Positions 45,199 through 54,743 of a DNA stretch of 64,000 nt are shown here, one piece after another. This stretch comes from Aliirhizobium smilacinae. GTDB taxonomy: Bacteria > Pseudomonadota > Alphaproteobacteria > Rhizobiales > Rhizobiaceae. Made by a program: the position numbers and the translations under genes. Under the pieces are notes generated by a model. That model worked only from the letters and a program-made list of their open reading frames with translations, ran no database searches and was not told the DNA's origin. Position 1 is the first letter of the stretch. Every line of letters begins with the position of its first letter. The stretch lies in the NCBI RefSeq assembly GCF_006335145.1, contig NZ_VDMN01000003.1:62001-126000 (forward strand), in the 5' to 3' direction.

Positions 45199-47415
45199 TT
45201 ATATATTTTCTGCCAGTTCCAGCATGATCGTCGCCAACGGTGGCAAAGTCACGTCCGCCCAGATGCTGCCTCCCGCATCCACGGCCTGAACCTTGCCTCC
45301 ATTGCCCTTGCCGCTGCCGCCATATATCTCGGCATCGGTGTTGAGAACCTCCCGCCATTTTCCCGCATGCGGCAAAGGCAGCCGATAGTTTGCGCGATAG
45401 ACCGGGGTGAAATTGGTGATGACGGCGACCGGCTTTTCGCCCGGTGCCATGCGCAGCCAAGCGAAGACGGAATTGTCCGCATCATCGACGACCAGCCAAC
45501 GAAAGCCTTCGCCCTCGCAATCGCGGGCATGGAGGGCCGGCTTGGAGCGGTAACAGAAATTGAGGTCTCGCACGAGGCGCCGTATGCCTTCGTGTGGATG
45601 GTAGGCCAACAAGTTCCAATCGAGCGATTTTTTCTCGCTCCACTCGCTCCACTGGGCGAATTCCTGGCCCATGAACAGCAGCTTCTTGCCCGGATAACCC
45701 CACATGAAGCCGTAATAGGCGCGCAGATTGGCGAACTTCTGCCAGTCATCTCCGGCCATCTTGGCGATCAGCGATCCCTTGCCGTGGACCACTTCGTCAT
45801 GGCTGAGCGGAAGGACGAAGTTTTCGGCAAAGGCGTAGACGAGGCCGAAGGTGATGGCGTTGTGGTGATGCTTGCGGTGCACGGGTTCGCGCGCGAGATA
45901 GCTCAGCGTGTCGTGCATGAAACCCATGTTCCACTTGAAGCCGAAACCGAGCCCGCCTTCATGCACCGGAGCCGAGACCTTGGGCCATGAGGTGCTCTCT
46001 TCGGCGATCGTCATCACGCCGGGATGCGCGCCATAGGAGAGCGAATTCATCTTTTGCAGGAAACGGACGGATTCAAGATTTTCCCGGCCGCCGTATTCGT
46101 TGGGGATCCATTCGCCTTCGCGACGTGAATAATCGAGGTAGAGCATCGAGGCGACGGCATCGACGCGTAGGCCATCCAGATGGTATTTTTCCGCCCAGTA
46201 AAGGGCGTTGTTGATCAGGTAGGACAGGACCTCGACGCGACCGAAATTGTAGATCGCCGTGTTCCAGTCGGGGTGGTAGCCCTGACGCGGATCGGCATGT
46301 TCATAGAGTGCCGTTCCGTCGAAATTGCGCAGGCCGTGGGCGTCCGTCGGGAAATGTGCCGGGACCCAGTCGAGAATGACGCCGATGCCGACCTTGTGGG
46401 CACCATTGACGAAGCGGGCAAACCCTTCCGGCTCGCCGAAACGGGCCGACGGTGCGTAAAGGCCGGTCGTCTGGTACCCCCAGGACGGATCATAGGGATG
46501 TTCGGTGATCGGCAGGAACTCGATATGGGTGAAGCCCATCTCGACGCAATAGGGGATGAGGCGGGAAGCAAGCTCGTCCCAGGAGAGGAACGTCCCGTCG
46601 TCCCGGCGTTGCCATGATCCCGCATGGACCTCGTAGATGGAGATCGGCTGGCGTCGGTGGTCCGCCTTTTCCCAGAATTCCCGGTGGGCATCATCCTCCC
46701 ATACCTGGGAGAGTTCCGGTGCCGTCACCGAGGCCGTCTTCGGCCGCATCTCGGCGCGGCGAGCAAAGGGGTCGGCCTTCAGAGGCTGCAGCTTGCCGTC
46801 CTTGCCGATGATCTCGAACTTGTAGGCTGCACCGGCTGGAACGTCGGGTGCAAAAATTTCCCATATGCCGGTGTCCTGGCGCAGCCTCATGACGTGCCGA
46901 CGGCCATCCCAATTGTTGAATTCGCCGACTACGGAGACCCGTTTGGCATTCGGCGCCCATACGGCGAAGTGAAAGCCATCGACACCTTCATGCTTGATCG
47001 GGTGGGCGCCCATCCTGTCGAAAAGCCTCAAGTGCGAGCCTTCGCGAAGCAGGTAATCATCCATCGGCCCGAGAACCGGACCGAAGGAATAGGGGTCCGT
47101 CACCGCCCATTCGACGTCGCCACGCTCGGCACGGTATCGGATCGGCTGCAGTTGGGCGGCATCGACCAGACCTTCGAAATAACCCGCCTCATGGCGCAAG
47201 GTCAGTTCGCCGAGTTCCGCGCCGCTGAGAGACAGGACCGTTACTTCCTCCGCGCCGGGAATGAAGCAGCGGGCACGGTATTTTTCGCCGAGCTTGTGAA
47301 GTCCAAGCACGGCGAAAGGGTTTGTATGCCTGCCTGCCAGAATCGCCTCGATCTCGGACAACGGGATTTCTCCAGGAGATCTTCCGTCATCGAGCGCACT
47401 CGGCGATTTTGTCAT
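45199..47415 (-). CDS. glgB: 1,4-alpha-glucan branching enzyme
   Basis: This 738-residue GH13 enzyme forms alpha-1,6 branches. It has an N-terminal domain (FAVLGLHKLG), CBM48 (FAVWAPNAKRVSVVGEFN), and a catalytic barrel with DGLRVDAVASMLY (nucleophile Asp) and IAEESTSWPKVS (acid Glu). The ATG at 47415 overlaps the glgP stop by 1 nt (TGATG); the extension to 47511 overlaps glgP. It is the second gene of the operon. Confidence 0.96.
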   Translation of the reverse strand: MTKSPSALDDGRSPGEIPLSEIEAILAGRHTNPFAVLGLHKLGEKYRARCFIPGAEEVTVLSLSGAELGELTLRHEAGYFEGLVDAAQLQPIRYRAERGDVEWAVTDPYSFGPVLGPMDDYLLREGSHLRLFDRMGAHPIKHEGVDGFHFAVWAPNAKRVSVVGEFNNWDGRRHVMRLRQDTGIWEIFAPDVPAGAAYKFEIIGKDGKLQPLKADPFARRAEMRPKTASVTAPELSQVWEDDAHREFWEKADHRRQPISIYEVHAGSWQRRDDGTFLSWDELASRLIPYCVEMGFTHIEFLPITEHPYDPSWGYQTTGLYAPSARFGEPEGFARFVNGAHKVGIGVILDWVPAHFPTDAHGLRNFDGTALYEHADPRQGYHPDWNTAIYNFGRVEVLSYLINNALYWAEKYHLDGLRVDAVASMLYLDYSRREGEWIPNEYGGRENLESVRFLQKMNSLSYGAHPGVMTIAEESTSWPKVSAPVHEGGLGFGFKWNMGFMHDTLSYLAREPVHRKHHHNAITFGLVYAFAENFVLPLSHDEVVHGKGSLIAKMAGDDWQKFANLRAYYGFMWGYPGKKLLFMGQEFAQWSEWSEKKSLDWNLLAYHPHEGIRRLVRDLNFCYRSKPALHARDCEGEGFRWLVVDDADNSVFAWLRMAPGEKPVAVITNFTPVYRANYRLPLPHAGKWREVLNTDAEIYGGSGKGNGGKVQAVDAGGSIWADVTLPPLATIMLELAENI

Positions 47416-49877
47416 CAGGCTCTCCAGATTTCCGACGCGTACTGGCGGATTGTGCGGTCCGAAGAGAACCAGCCCATCCGGGCGGTATTGCGAATTGTCT
47501 TTGAATACCAAGATTTAGGGTCGGTCCAGATTTGGTCAACGGTGCGCTGTGCCGCAGCATAGGCATCGAAGTCGGCGGCGACCATAAACCAGTCGTGGTT
47601 ATAGATGCCGTCGATCAATTCCTGGCAGCGCGACCGATCGTCCGGCGAGAAGACACCCGAGGCGATGGCGTTCAGCGCCTGTGCAAGTTCGGGCGACTTT
47701 TCGATCAAGGCGCGGGGATTATGCCCGTCGGTGCGCACCTTCGCCACTTCGTCCGCGGTCAGGCCGAAGATGACGATGTTGTCCTTGCCGACATGCTCCA
47801 GCATCTCGACATTGGCGCCGTCGAGCGTGCCGATGGTCAGCGCACCGTTCAGGCCGAACTTCATGTTGCCGGTGCCGGATGCTTCCATGCCGGCGGTCGA
47901 GATCTGCTCCGACAGGTCGGCGGCAGGTACGATCGTCTCTGCCAGCGAGACGTTGTAGTTCGGCACGAAGACGACCTTCAACAGGCCGCGCACGGAGGGG
48001 TCGTTGTTGATGACGCGGGCGACGTCGTTGGCCAGCTTGATGATCAGCTTGGCGTTGTGGTAGCTCGGCGCCGCCTTGCCTGCGAAGAGTTTAACGCGCG
48101 GCACCCAGTCCAGTTCGGGATGCGAGCGGATCTGGTCGTAGAGGGCGACGGCTTCGACGATGTTGAGAAGCTGCCGCTTGTATTCATGGATGCGCTTGAT
48201 CTGGATATCGAACAGGGCAGACGGATCGAGCCGGATGCCCATACGGCTACCGACGAGATTGGCAAGCGCCACCTTGTTCGTCCGCTTCACGGCGGCGAAT
48301 TTTTCCTGGAAGCTCGCGTCGTCGGCGAACTTGTCCAGTTCGACCAGCGCTTCGGTATCGTCGAGGAACTTGTCTCCGATCGCATCGCGAATGAGAGAGG
48401 TGAGACCCGGGTTACACTGCATCAGCCAGCGGCGAGGAGTGATGCCGTTGGTCTTGTTGTTGATGCGCGTCGGATAGAGCGTGTGCAGGTCGGCGAATAC
48501 CGTAACCTTCATCAGGTCGGTATGCAGTGCCGAGACGCCGTTTACCGAATGCGACCCGATGAAAGCAAGGTTGCCCATGCGCACGCGACGCTCGCCGCCT
48601 TCGTCGATCAGCGAGATCGAGCGAGCTTGGGTGTCGGAGAACTGTTTCTCCTTGCGGGCCTCGAGCAGGATCTTGGTATTGATCGCGTAGACGATCTGCA
48701 TGTGCCGTGGCAAGAGGCGTTCAAAGAGCGGCACCGGCCATGTTTCCAGCGCTTCCGGCAGAAGCGTGTGGTTGGTGTAGGAGAAGGTCTGGCGGACGAT
48801 TTCCCAGGAGACGTCGAAATCCATGCCGTGAATATCGACCAGGAGACGCATCAGCTCGGCGATCGATATCGCCGGATGGGTGTCGTTCAGCTGGATCGCG
48901 ACCTTCTCGTGAAGGTTGGTGAAATCCGGATATTGTTGCAGGTGACGACGCAGGATGTCCTGCAGCGATGCCGACGAGAAGAAAAATTCCTGACGCAGAC
49001 GCAGTTCCTGACCGGCCGGGTTGGCGTCGGCCGGGTAAAGAACACGGGTGAGCGATTCCGCCTTGTTGCTTTCGCGCAAAGCGCCGATGTGATCGCCGGC
49101 ATTGAATGCGTCGAGCAGGATCGGGTCGATCGGCTGTGCCGACCAGAGGCGCAGCGTGTTGACGCGGTTGCCGCGCCAGCCGACGATCGGCGTGTCGTAG
49201 GCCATGGCGATGACGCGCTCGGCCGGCTTCCACACATAACGTGGCGTATCTTCGTAATCGCCGACGGTTTCGACCGAGCCGCCGAAGCCGATTTCGTAGG
49301 AGCTTTCGCGCCGTTCGAATTCCCAGGGGTTGCCGTGGGCAAGCCAGGTTTCCGGCAGTTCGACCTGCCAGCCGTCAGCCATCTGCTGGCGGAACAGGCC
49401 GTGGATATAACGGATGCCGTAGCCATAGGCCGGAATATCGACGGTCGCCATCGATTCCATGAAACAGGCAGCGAGACGGCCGAGGCCGCCATTGCCGAGC
49501 GCCGCATCGGGTTCGAGCCCCGCGATCACCGACACATCGACGCCGAGCGAGGACAGCGCGTCGCGGATTTCGGCCATCAGTCCGAGATTGCTGACCGCAT
49601 CGCGCATCAGCCGGCCGATCAGGAATTCCAGCGACAGATAATAGACGCGCTTCTGGCCGGTTCGGTAGGCTTGGCGCGTACTCTCCATCCATCGATCGAT
49701 GATCCGATCCCGGACGACCAGAATGGTGGCCGTCAGCCAGTCATGCGGCTTGGCCACCTTGGCGTCCTTGCCGATGCGGTAGGTCAGGCGCTCGATGATT
49801 TCTTCCGCCATGATCTCTGGGCGGGAGCTGCGCGGGGATGGATAGGGAATTTCGACGGGGGGAGTTGTGTTGTTCAT
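47415..49877 (-). CDS. glgP: glycogen phosphorylase
   Basis: This 820-residue PLP enzyme releases glucose-1-P from glycogen ends. The PLP lysine lies in EASGTGNMKFGLNGALTIG, and EPDAALGNGGLGRLAACF is the conserved active-site loop. It is the first gene of glgP-B-C-A-pgm-(Imm40-like)-glgX, with overlaps or gaps of less than 35 nt through the whole run, so a single transcript from about 49.9 kb to 38.5 kb is likely. Allosteric phosphorylation sites of eukaryotic forms are absent. Confidence 0.96.
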   Translation of the reverse strand: MNNTTPPVEIPYPSPRSSRPEIMAEEIIERLTYRIGKDAKVAKPHDWLTATILVVRDRIIDRWMESTRQAYRTGQKRVYYLSLEFLIGRLMRDAVSNLGLMAEIRDALSSLGVDVSVIAGLEPDAALGNGGLGRLAACFMESMATVDIPAYGYGIRYIHGLFRQQMADGWQVELPETWLAHGNPWEFERRESSYEIGFGGSVETVGDYEDTPRYVWKPAERVIAMAYDTPIVGWRGNRVNTLRLWSAQPIDPILLDAFNAGDHIGALRESNKAESLTRVLYPADANPAGQELRLRQEFFFSSASLQDILRRHLQQYPDFTNLHEKVAIQLNDTHPAISIAELMRLLVDIHGMDFDVSWEIVRQTFSYTNHTLLPEALETWPVPLFERLLPRHMQIVYAINTKILLEARKEKQFSDTQARSISLIDEGGERRVRMGNLAFIGSHSVNGVSALHTDLMKVTVFADLHTLYPTRINNKTNGITPRRWLMQCNPGLTSLIRDAIGDKFLDDTEALVELDKFADDASFQEKFAAVKRTNKVALANLVGSRMGIRLDPSALFDIQIKRIHEYKRQLLNIVEAVALYDQIRSHPELDWVPRVKLFAGKAAPSYHNAKLIIKLANDVARVINNDPSVRGLLKVVFVPNYNVSLAETIVPAADLSEQISTAGMEASGTGNMKFGLNGALTIGTLDGANVEMLEHVGKDNIVIFGLTADEVAKVRTDGHNPRALIEKSPELAQALNAIASGVFSPDDRSRCQELIDGIYNHDWFMVAADFDAYAAAQRTVDQIWTDPKSWYSKTIRNTARMGWFSSDRTIRQYASEIWRA

Positions 49878-50040
49878 ATAGTCGCCAATTGTTCTCGGTT
49901 GAGCGGGTGGAGGAATGTCCGATTCAGTCGATATGGCAGAATGTTACCGGCACAGTTATGCACCGATGTGAACGCCTTGCAACGGACGAATTGAAGATGG
50001 TTGTTGGAGGGGAACTATAGAGATCAACCCAAAACGTAGA

Positions 50041-50060
50041 AACCCCGCGGTTGCGGGGTT
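50041..50060 (-). terminator. terminator after the TadG-like gene
   Basis: AACCCCGC pairs perfectly with GCGGGGTT over a 4-nt loop; on the - strand it is followed by TCTACGTTTT. It ends the 50115-51284 gene and isolates the glg promoter. Confidence 0.75.
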
Positions 50061-50114
50061 TTGGTTGAGTTGAGGTTTCGGCAATTGACTGCCGCGTTAC
50101 CTTTCTGCGACTGG

Positions 50115-51284
50115 TTATTGCGTAAGCAGGGTCTTGCTGGCACTCGCTTCTTCGCCGATTGCCTTGAATGCATCCAGCAGGTCCGACATGCTTTCTGCCG
50201 CATAATAGTATCCTGCGCCGCTTGAGCATTTGTTCAGAAGTGTTTGACCTGCCGTTGGCGCCATGAATGCTATCGAATAAATCTTGATGCCGGCTGCCTT
50301 GGCGGATGTGCATGTCGTCAACGTATTGGTGTTGGACGAATCTTTGTTATTCGAGCCATCAGTCATAAAGACTATGTATTTCGTCAGCTTTGTGTTTCCA
50401 GCGTCACTCTGAATTTTACTTTCAGAGCCGTTGCCGGTTGTATTAAGATTATCGAATGCCTTCTTCATCGGCGCATACGATTCGGTGTTTCCACCCGCAG
50501 ACATGGTGTTGATGACATCAGTTCTGGTTTTCGTCGTCCCCCAAGCAAAAGTGCTTGAATCTTGGATTGTACCGCTCCACGCGATCGCGTTCGTGCGGAC
50601 AAATTTGGACTTCGGGTCTGCCTTGTCGAGCTGATCCAGCAGGAGATTGGCGGCGGTCTTGAGAGCGTCAATTTTCTTAACGTAGCACGGATAAGTGGCC
50701 TTGATCGGGCTTCCGCCAGTGTCGTACTGCTGGCAGCTTGTTGCCGGTTTGATCTGCTCACCGGTATTAGCCAACATCGATCCGGATTCGTCCAGCACGA
50801 GTGTCATCGACAGTGCGCTTTTCGTCTCGCTGATACCGCTTGTCGTCGAGCTGCTGGCGGCGATCGGTGTAGACGTCTTTCCGAAGAAAGACATGAAAGG
50901 TGTCAGGGTGAGAGTGTAGCCGGAAGCGACCTGAATATCGTAGCGTTTCCCATCCGATGTCGTCGTTGTCGTGATTGTCGCGGTGATCGATTTGGCAATG
51001 TCGTTCGCAACGTCGGAAGTGACTGAGTTTGCCATCTGGCCTTTGATGAAATTCGAAGCCAGTTTTTTGGCGCCGTCTTCAGTGGCGGACGAATCCTGTG
51101 CCATGTAAGTGGCGACAGCCAGGGTTGCTGCGTCGGTTGCCTCTTGAAGATCGCGTTTGGAGCGCATCATGTTCGATACATCAACCGCCAGTCCTCCTGC
51201 GCCAATCAGCACCGGCAACAGGATTGCGGTTATTATGCCGAAGTTTCCACTCCGGTCAGCTGACAGTCGCTTAAGCATGGACAT
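50115..51284 (-). CDS. TadG-like pilus-assembly protein with VWA domain
   Basis: This 389-residue protein has a TadE/TadG-type N-terminal membrane segment (about 10-33, GNFGIITAILLPVLIGAGGL), a VDVSNMMRSKRDLQEATDAA helix, and a von Willebrand A domain from about 155 with a MIDAS (LVLDESGSM) and MTDGSNN. It is a secreted or membrane-anchored adhesion or pilus-associated protein. It looks AT-richer than its neighbours and has many Thr/Ser/Asn runs. No other tad gene is nearby. ATG 51284 was taken; the next Met is at 51278. Confidence 0.8.
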   Translation of the reverse strand: MSMLKRLSADRSGNFGIITAILLPVLIGAGGLAVDVSNMMRSKRDLQEATDAATLAVATYMAQDSSATEDGAKKLASNFIKGQMANSVTSDVANDIAKSITATITTTTTSDGKRYDIQVASGYTLTLTPFMSFFGKTSTPIAASSSTTSGISETKSALSMTLVLDESGSMLANTGEQIKPATSCQQYDTGGSPIKATYPCYVKKIDALKTAANLLLDQLDKADPKSKFVRTNAIAWSGTIQDSSTFAWGTTKTRTDVINTMSAGGNTESYAPMKKAFDNLNTTGNGSESKIQSDAGNTKLTKYIVFMTDGSNNKDSSNTNTLTTCTSAKAAGIKIYSIAFMAPTAGQTLLNKCSSGAGYYYAAESMSDLLDAFKAIGEEASASKTLLTQ

Positions 51285-51416
51285 GGTCTGATCGCCCCGA
51301 TCGATGTTTGCGCCATACAAACATTCGCAGGCGAAACTACTCGGGAGGTTGCGAAGGATCGTCTAAAGAAACCTATCGCATTTTATCGATCTGCCAAAAT
51401 CAGCGCCAAAACGGGT

Positions 51417-52295
51417 CTACTTGACCGGAATCACGTCAACCGCCTGATCGATCTTCTGATTTCCGTAACCTTTAATGACCCCGATCACGGGTGCCACGTC
51501 GGAATAGTCACGTCCGTAACCGACGACGATATGATCGCTGCCGGCGGCAATGTCGTTGGTCGGGTCGAGCTCCACATATCCAACAGCATCGCCACACCAG
51601 ACGCGCACCCAGGCATGCATCGCGTCGGCGCCTTCCAGTCGTTCCTTGCCGGCTGGCGGAATGGTTCGCAGGAAGCCTGAGACATAGCCTGCGGGAATGC
51701 CGAGGCTTCTGAGCGCCACGATCATCACATGGGAGAAATCCTGGCAGACGCCGCGCTTCAGCTTGAAGGCTTGCTTCGGTGTCGTGTCCACCGTCGTTGC
51801 TTCGGCATCGTATTTGAAATCCCTGTGAATGCGGGTGCAGAGGGCGGTGGCGATCTCGCGCGCGGTCTGGCCCGGCTTCAGGGTCTCGCGCGCATAGGCC
51901 GCGATTGACGGCTCTTCGGGCAATCTCGGGCTGGCACCGGTCAGATGGTGGGGTGAGGACGGATCGACCGACCAGACGTCGGCCAGTTCCTTGCGGAGCT
52001 CTTCAAGCGGCGGTGAAAGATCGGCGGTCATCGTCGGGGCCTCGACCATGACGCGCGCCTGCATACGGATATCCAGCCGCTCATGGGGAGCACGGACAAG
52101 CACGGACGTAGCCTGTTGACCGAAGAAATCGATGAAGGTGACTTTTTCGTCCGTCGCAGGCGATACCGTGACCGAACCGACGATCAGACGCTGACGATCC
52201 GGCAGGGAAAGGGGAAGGACGCGAATGACATGGCGGGCGCCGAAGGCCGGGGCGTCATAGGCGTAGCCCATGTGGAGAGAGAGGTCGTAGAGCAT
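51417..52295 (-). CDS. transglutaminase-like cysteine protease-fold protein
   Basis: This 292-residue protein has a beta-rich N-terminal domain typical of bacterial transglutaminase-like proteins and a core with the triad C184 (RGVCQDFSH), H227 (DAMHAWV) and D244 (ELDPTND). It should cleave or form amide bonds; substrate unknown. It is the third gene of a set with DUF2126 and ATP-grasp/alpha-E genes, 21 nt after the latter. No signal peptide is seen, so it is cytosolic. Confidence 0.9.
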   Translation of the reverse strand: MLYDLSLHMGYAYDAPAFGARHVIRVLPLSLPDRQRLIVGSVTVSPATDEKVTFIDFFGQQATSVLVRAPHERLDIRMQARVMVEAPTMTADLSPPLEELRKELADVWSVDPSSPHHLTGASPRLPEEPSIAAYARETLKPGQTAREIATALCTRIHRDFKYDAEATTVDTTPKQAFKLKRGVCQDFSHVMIVALRSLGIPAGYVSGFLRTIPPAGKERLEGADAMHAWVRVWCGDAVGYVELDPTNDIAAGSDHIVVGYGRDYSDVAPVIGVIKGYGNQKIDQAVDVIPVK

Positions 52296-52316
52296 TCGTC
52301 GTTCCTCTCCTGTCGA

Positions 52317-54737
52317 TCAGCTGAAATAGGTCTGGCCGAGAATATCGGAGAGTTTTTCCAGATCATTCTCCAATCGGCGGTAGACATCCTCGTTCATCGT
52401 TTCCGGCGTCATCACCGCAAGTCCGGAATGAAGGCGCATGGCCTCGCGGTAGAAGGGCGACATCTGGCCGTTGACGAAGGCGTTCGGCAGTTTTTCCACC
52501 TCGTTGCGGATCTCGTTGAGCTGGAACAGAATCGAGCGTGGGTTGAGCGGATCGAGCGCCAGCAGGTCGTTGACCGTCAGCCTTGCGGTATTGACGTTGT
52601 AGCGGCGCCGGTGGGTCATGACGCTGTCGCCGATCTCGAGCAACATGTCGAGCGCGCCATCGGGCGCATCCGGGCCGGAGAGGTGGGCAAGCAACCGCGT
52701 CATGTGCAGGGCGCGCTCCAGATGACGCCCGATCGACAGGAAACGCCAGCCGGTGAAGCGGTACATGTTTTCATGCACGAGGCCGGCAAAACCTGCGAGC
52801 TTGCGCAAGAGAATGGTCGAGGCGTGGGCCGCGTCATCTCCCGGCTGTGCCGCTTCATGAAAACGCTTGGTGGTCTTGGCGAGATCGGTCAAGGCCAGCC
52901 AGCCATCCGGCGAAAAACGGTCGCGGATATTGCTTGCCGAATAGATGGCGCTGTTGATGTTGGCGAGCAACGGCGCAGGCACGGCCTTCGCCATGTCCAT
53001 GTCGATCGACTTCAAATAAAGCGTGACATCGGCAAGCAGCGGCGCGTCGGGATTGGCCGATTCCGCGTAGCGCAAGTGCCAGGCGCGCAGGATGCGCAGC
53101 GCCCCTTCGGCCCGCTCGATATAGCGGCCAAGCCAGTAGAGATTGTCGGCAGCGCGGCTCGGCAGCGAGCCCGGCATGGTGCGGGTGAAACTTTCTTCCG
53201 GCGGCAGAAGCGTCGATTTCGAGACCGGCTTGTCGGAGACGATCCACACATCGGCCGCAGCACCACCGGATTGCATGGCGATCGCCGCCACATCATCACC
53301 GGAGCCGATACGGGCGAAGCCGCCGGGCATGATCTCCCAGCCGTTTTCCGTACGGGCGGCAAAGACGCGCAGCGACATCGGCCTTGGCGTCAGCTTGCCG
53401 TCCACCCAGGCAGGCGTCGTCGAGAGCGTGACGACTTCCTGGCCGACGAGTTTTGCGCCTTCGCTGGCAAGCCAGTCACCGACCGTCTCTTTCGCGGTCT
53501 CGCGCAGCGACGAACCGAGCACGGACTGGCTGTTGTCGTCGAAGAAGGGCAGGCGGGAATAGGCGGGGCCGATGACCATGCGCTCGATGTTTTTTGCCAC
53601 ATGTTCCCGCTCGGACTGCTGGCCGCACCACCAGGTGGCGATCGAGGGCAGGATCGGGTCTTCTCCCAGCAGATGGCGGCAGATGGTGGGCGCGAATGCG
53701 AGAAGCGCGCGCGTTTCAAGGATGCCGGAACCTAACGCGTTGACCAGCGTCAGCGAACCGGACCGGAGCGCCTGCACCATGGCGGGCGTGCCGATATGGG
53801 AGTTCTGGTCGAGTTCGAGCGGATCGGCATAGGACGCATCGAGACGGCGCCAGAGCACGCCGACGGGCTTCAAGCCAGCGACGGTGCGTACCATGACGCG
53901 GTTGTTGACGACCGTCAGGTCCTCGCCTTCGAGCAGCATGAAACCGAGATAACGGGCTATATAGGCATGCTCGAAATAGGTCTCGTTGGCCGGGCCGGGA
54001 GACAATACGGCGATGCGGTCATCCGGATATTGCTTGCGGGACTGTAGTGCATCGCGGAATGCGCCGAAGAAAGAGGCGAGGCGGTGGACGTGGGTCTCGC
54101 CGTATATGTCGGAGAAGGAGCGGGTCGTGGCGACGCGGTTTTCGAGCGCGAAACCGGCACCCGAGGGCGCCTGGGTGCGGTCGGCAAGAACCCACCAGTT
54201 GCCATCGGGTCCGCGGCCGATCTCGAAGGAGCAGAAATGCAGGTAGTGGCCACCGACCGGCTTTACCCCGACCAGCGGGCGCAAAAATTCCGGATTGGCT
54301 GCGATCAGCTGCGGCGGTAGGAAACCTTCCTGCACCAGCCGGTTCTCGCCGTAGATATCGGCGATCATTGCTTCGAGCAGATCGGCACGCTGCTGCAGGC
54401 CGCGCGAGACGGTTTCCCACTCCCGGCCGTCGATCAGCACGGGGATGTGCGACAGCGGCCAGTTGCGCTCTCCGGTTCCACTGGCGCCCGGGCCGCCATA
54501 GGTTCTGTAGAAGACGCCGGCGTCGCGCAGATAACGGTCGGCGCGGGCAAAACGTTCGTGCAGGTCGCCTTCCGACAGGCGGCTGAGATGGTCGATGAGG
54601 TTCTGCCAGACCGGCTTGATTTCACCACGCGCATCGAGCATTTCATCGGCGATGCCGGGCAACGCGGCATAACCGAGGATCGGATCGTTTTCGATCTCCT
54701 CATCCATGCGGCGTTCGCTTGCCGGTCCTGTGCTCAA
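52317..54737 (-). CDS. circularly permuted ATP-grasp / alpha-E fusion protein
   Basis: This 806-residue protein has a circularly permuted ATP-grasp domain (about residues 70-470; NRVMVRTVAGLKPVGVLWRR and LTLVNALGSGILETRALLAF) followed by an alpha-E helical domain (from about 490; RAADNLYWLGRYIERAEG). In many genomes these are two genes. ATP-grasp forms an amide from an acyl-phosphate; alpha-E is of unknown function. TTG 54737 has AAGGAG 11 nt upstream; ATG 54707 has no ribosome site. It lies 6 nt after the DUF2126 gene. Confidence 0.85.
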   Translation of the reverse strand: MSTGPASERRMDEEIENDPILGYAALPGIADEMLDARGEIKPVWQNLIDHLSRLSEGDLHERFARADRYLRDAGVFYRTYGGPGASGTGERNWPLSHIPVLIDGREWETVSRGLQQRADLLEAMIADIYGENRLVQEGFLPPQLIAANPEFLRPLVGVKPVGGHYLHFCSFEIGRGPDGNWWVLADRTQAPSGAGFALENRVATTRSFSDIYGETHVHRLASFFGAFRDALQSRKQYPDDRIAVLSPGPANETYFEHAYIARYLGFMLLEGEDLTVVNNRVMVRTVAGLKPVGVLWRRLDASYADPLELDQNSHIGTPAMVQALRSGSLTLVNALGSGILETRALLAFAPTICRHLLGEDPILPSIATWWCGQQSEREHVAKNIERMVIGPAYSRLPFFDDNSQSVLGSSLRETAKETVGDWLASEGAKLVGQEVVTLSTTPAWVDGKLTPRPMSLRVFAARTENGWEIMPGGFARIGSGDDVAAIAMQSGGAAADVWIVSDKPVSKSTLLPPEESFTRTMPGSLPSRAADNLYWLGRYIERAEGALRILRAWHLRYAESANPDAPLLADVTLYLKSIDMDMAKAVPAPLLANINSAIYSASNIRDRFSPDGWLALTDLAKTTKRFHEAAQPGDDAAHASTILLRKLAGFAGLVHENMYRFTGWRFLSIGRHLERALHMTRLLAHLSGPDAPDGALDMLLEIGDSVMTHRRRYNVNTARLTVNDLLALDPLNPRSILFQLNEIRNEVEKLPNAFVNGQMSPFYREAMRLHSGLAVMTPETMNEDVYRRLENDLEKLSDILGQTYFS

Positions 54738-54743
54738 TTGACG

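Noticed and set aside
44245-45990. 581-codon + strand frame opposite glgC and the glgB end
   Set aside because: Antisense shadow spanning two clear - strand genes.
47532-49994. 820-codon open frame on the + strand opposite glgP
   Set aside because: It is an antisense shadow of a high-GC gene: composition is typical of reverse-strand frames (D/R/V/H-rich) and there is no recognisable domain.
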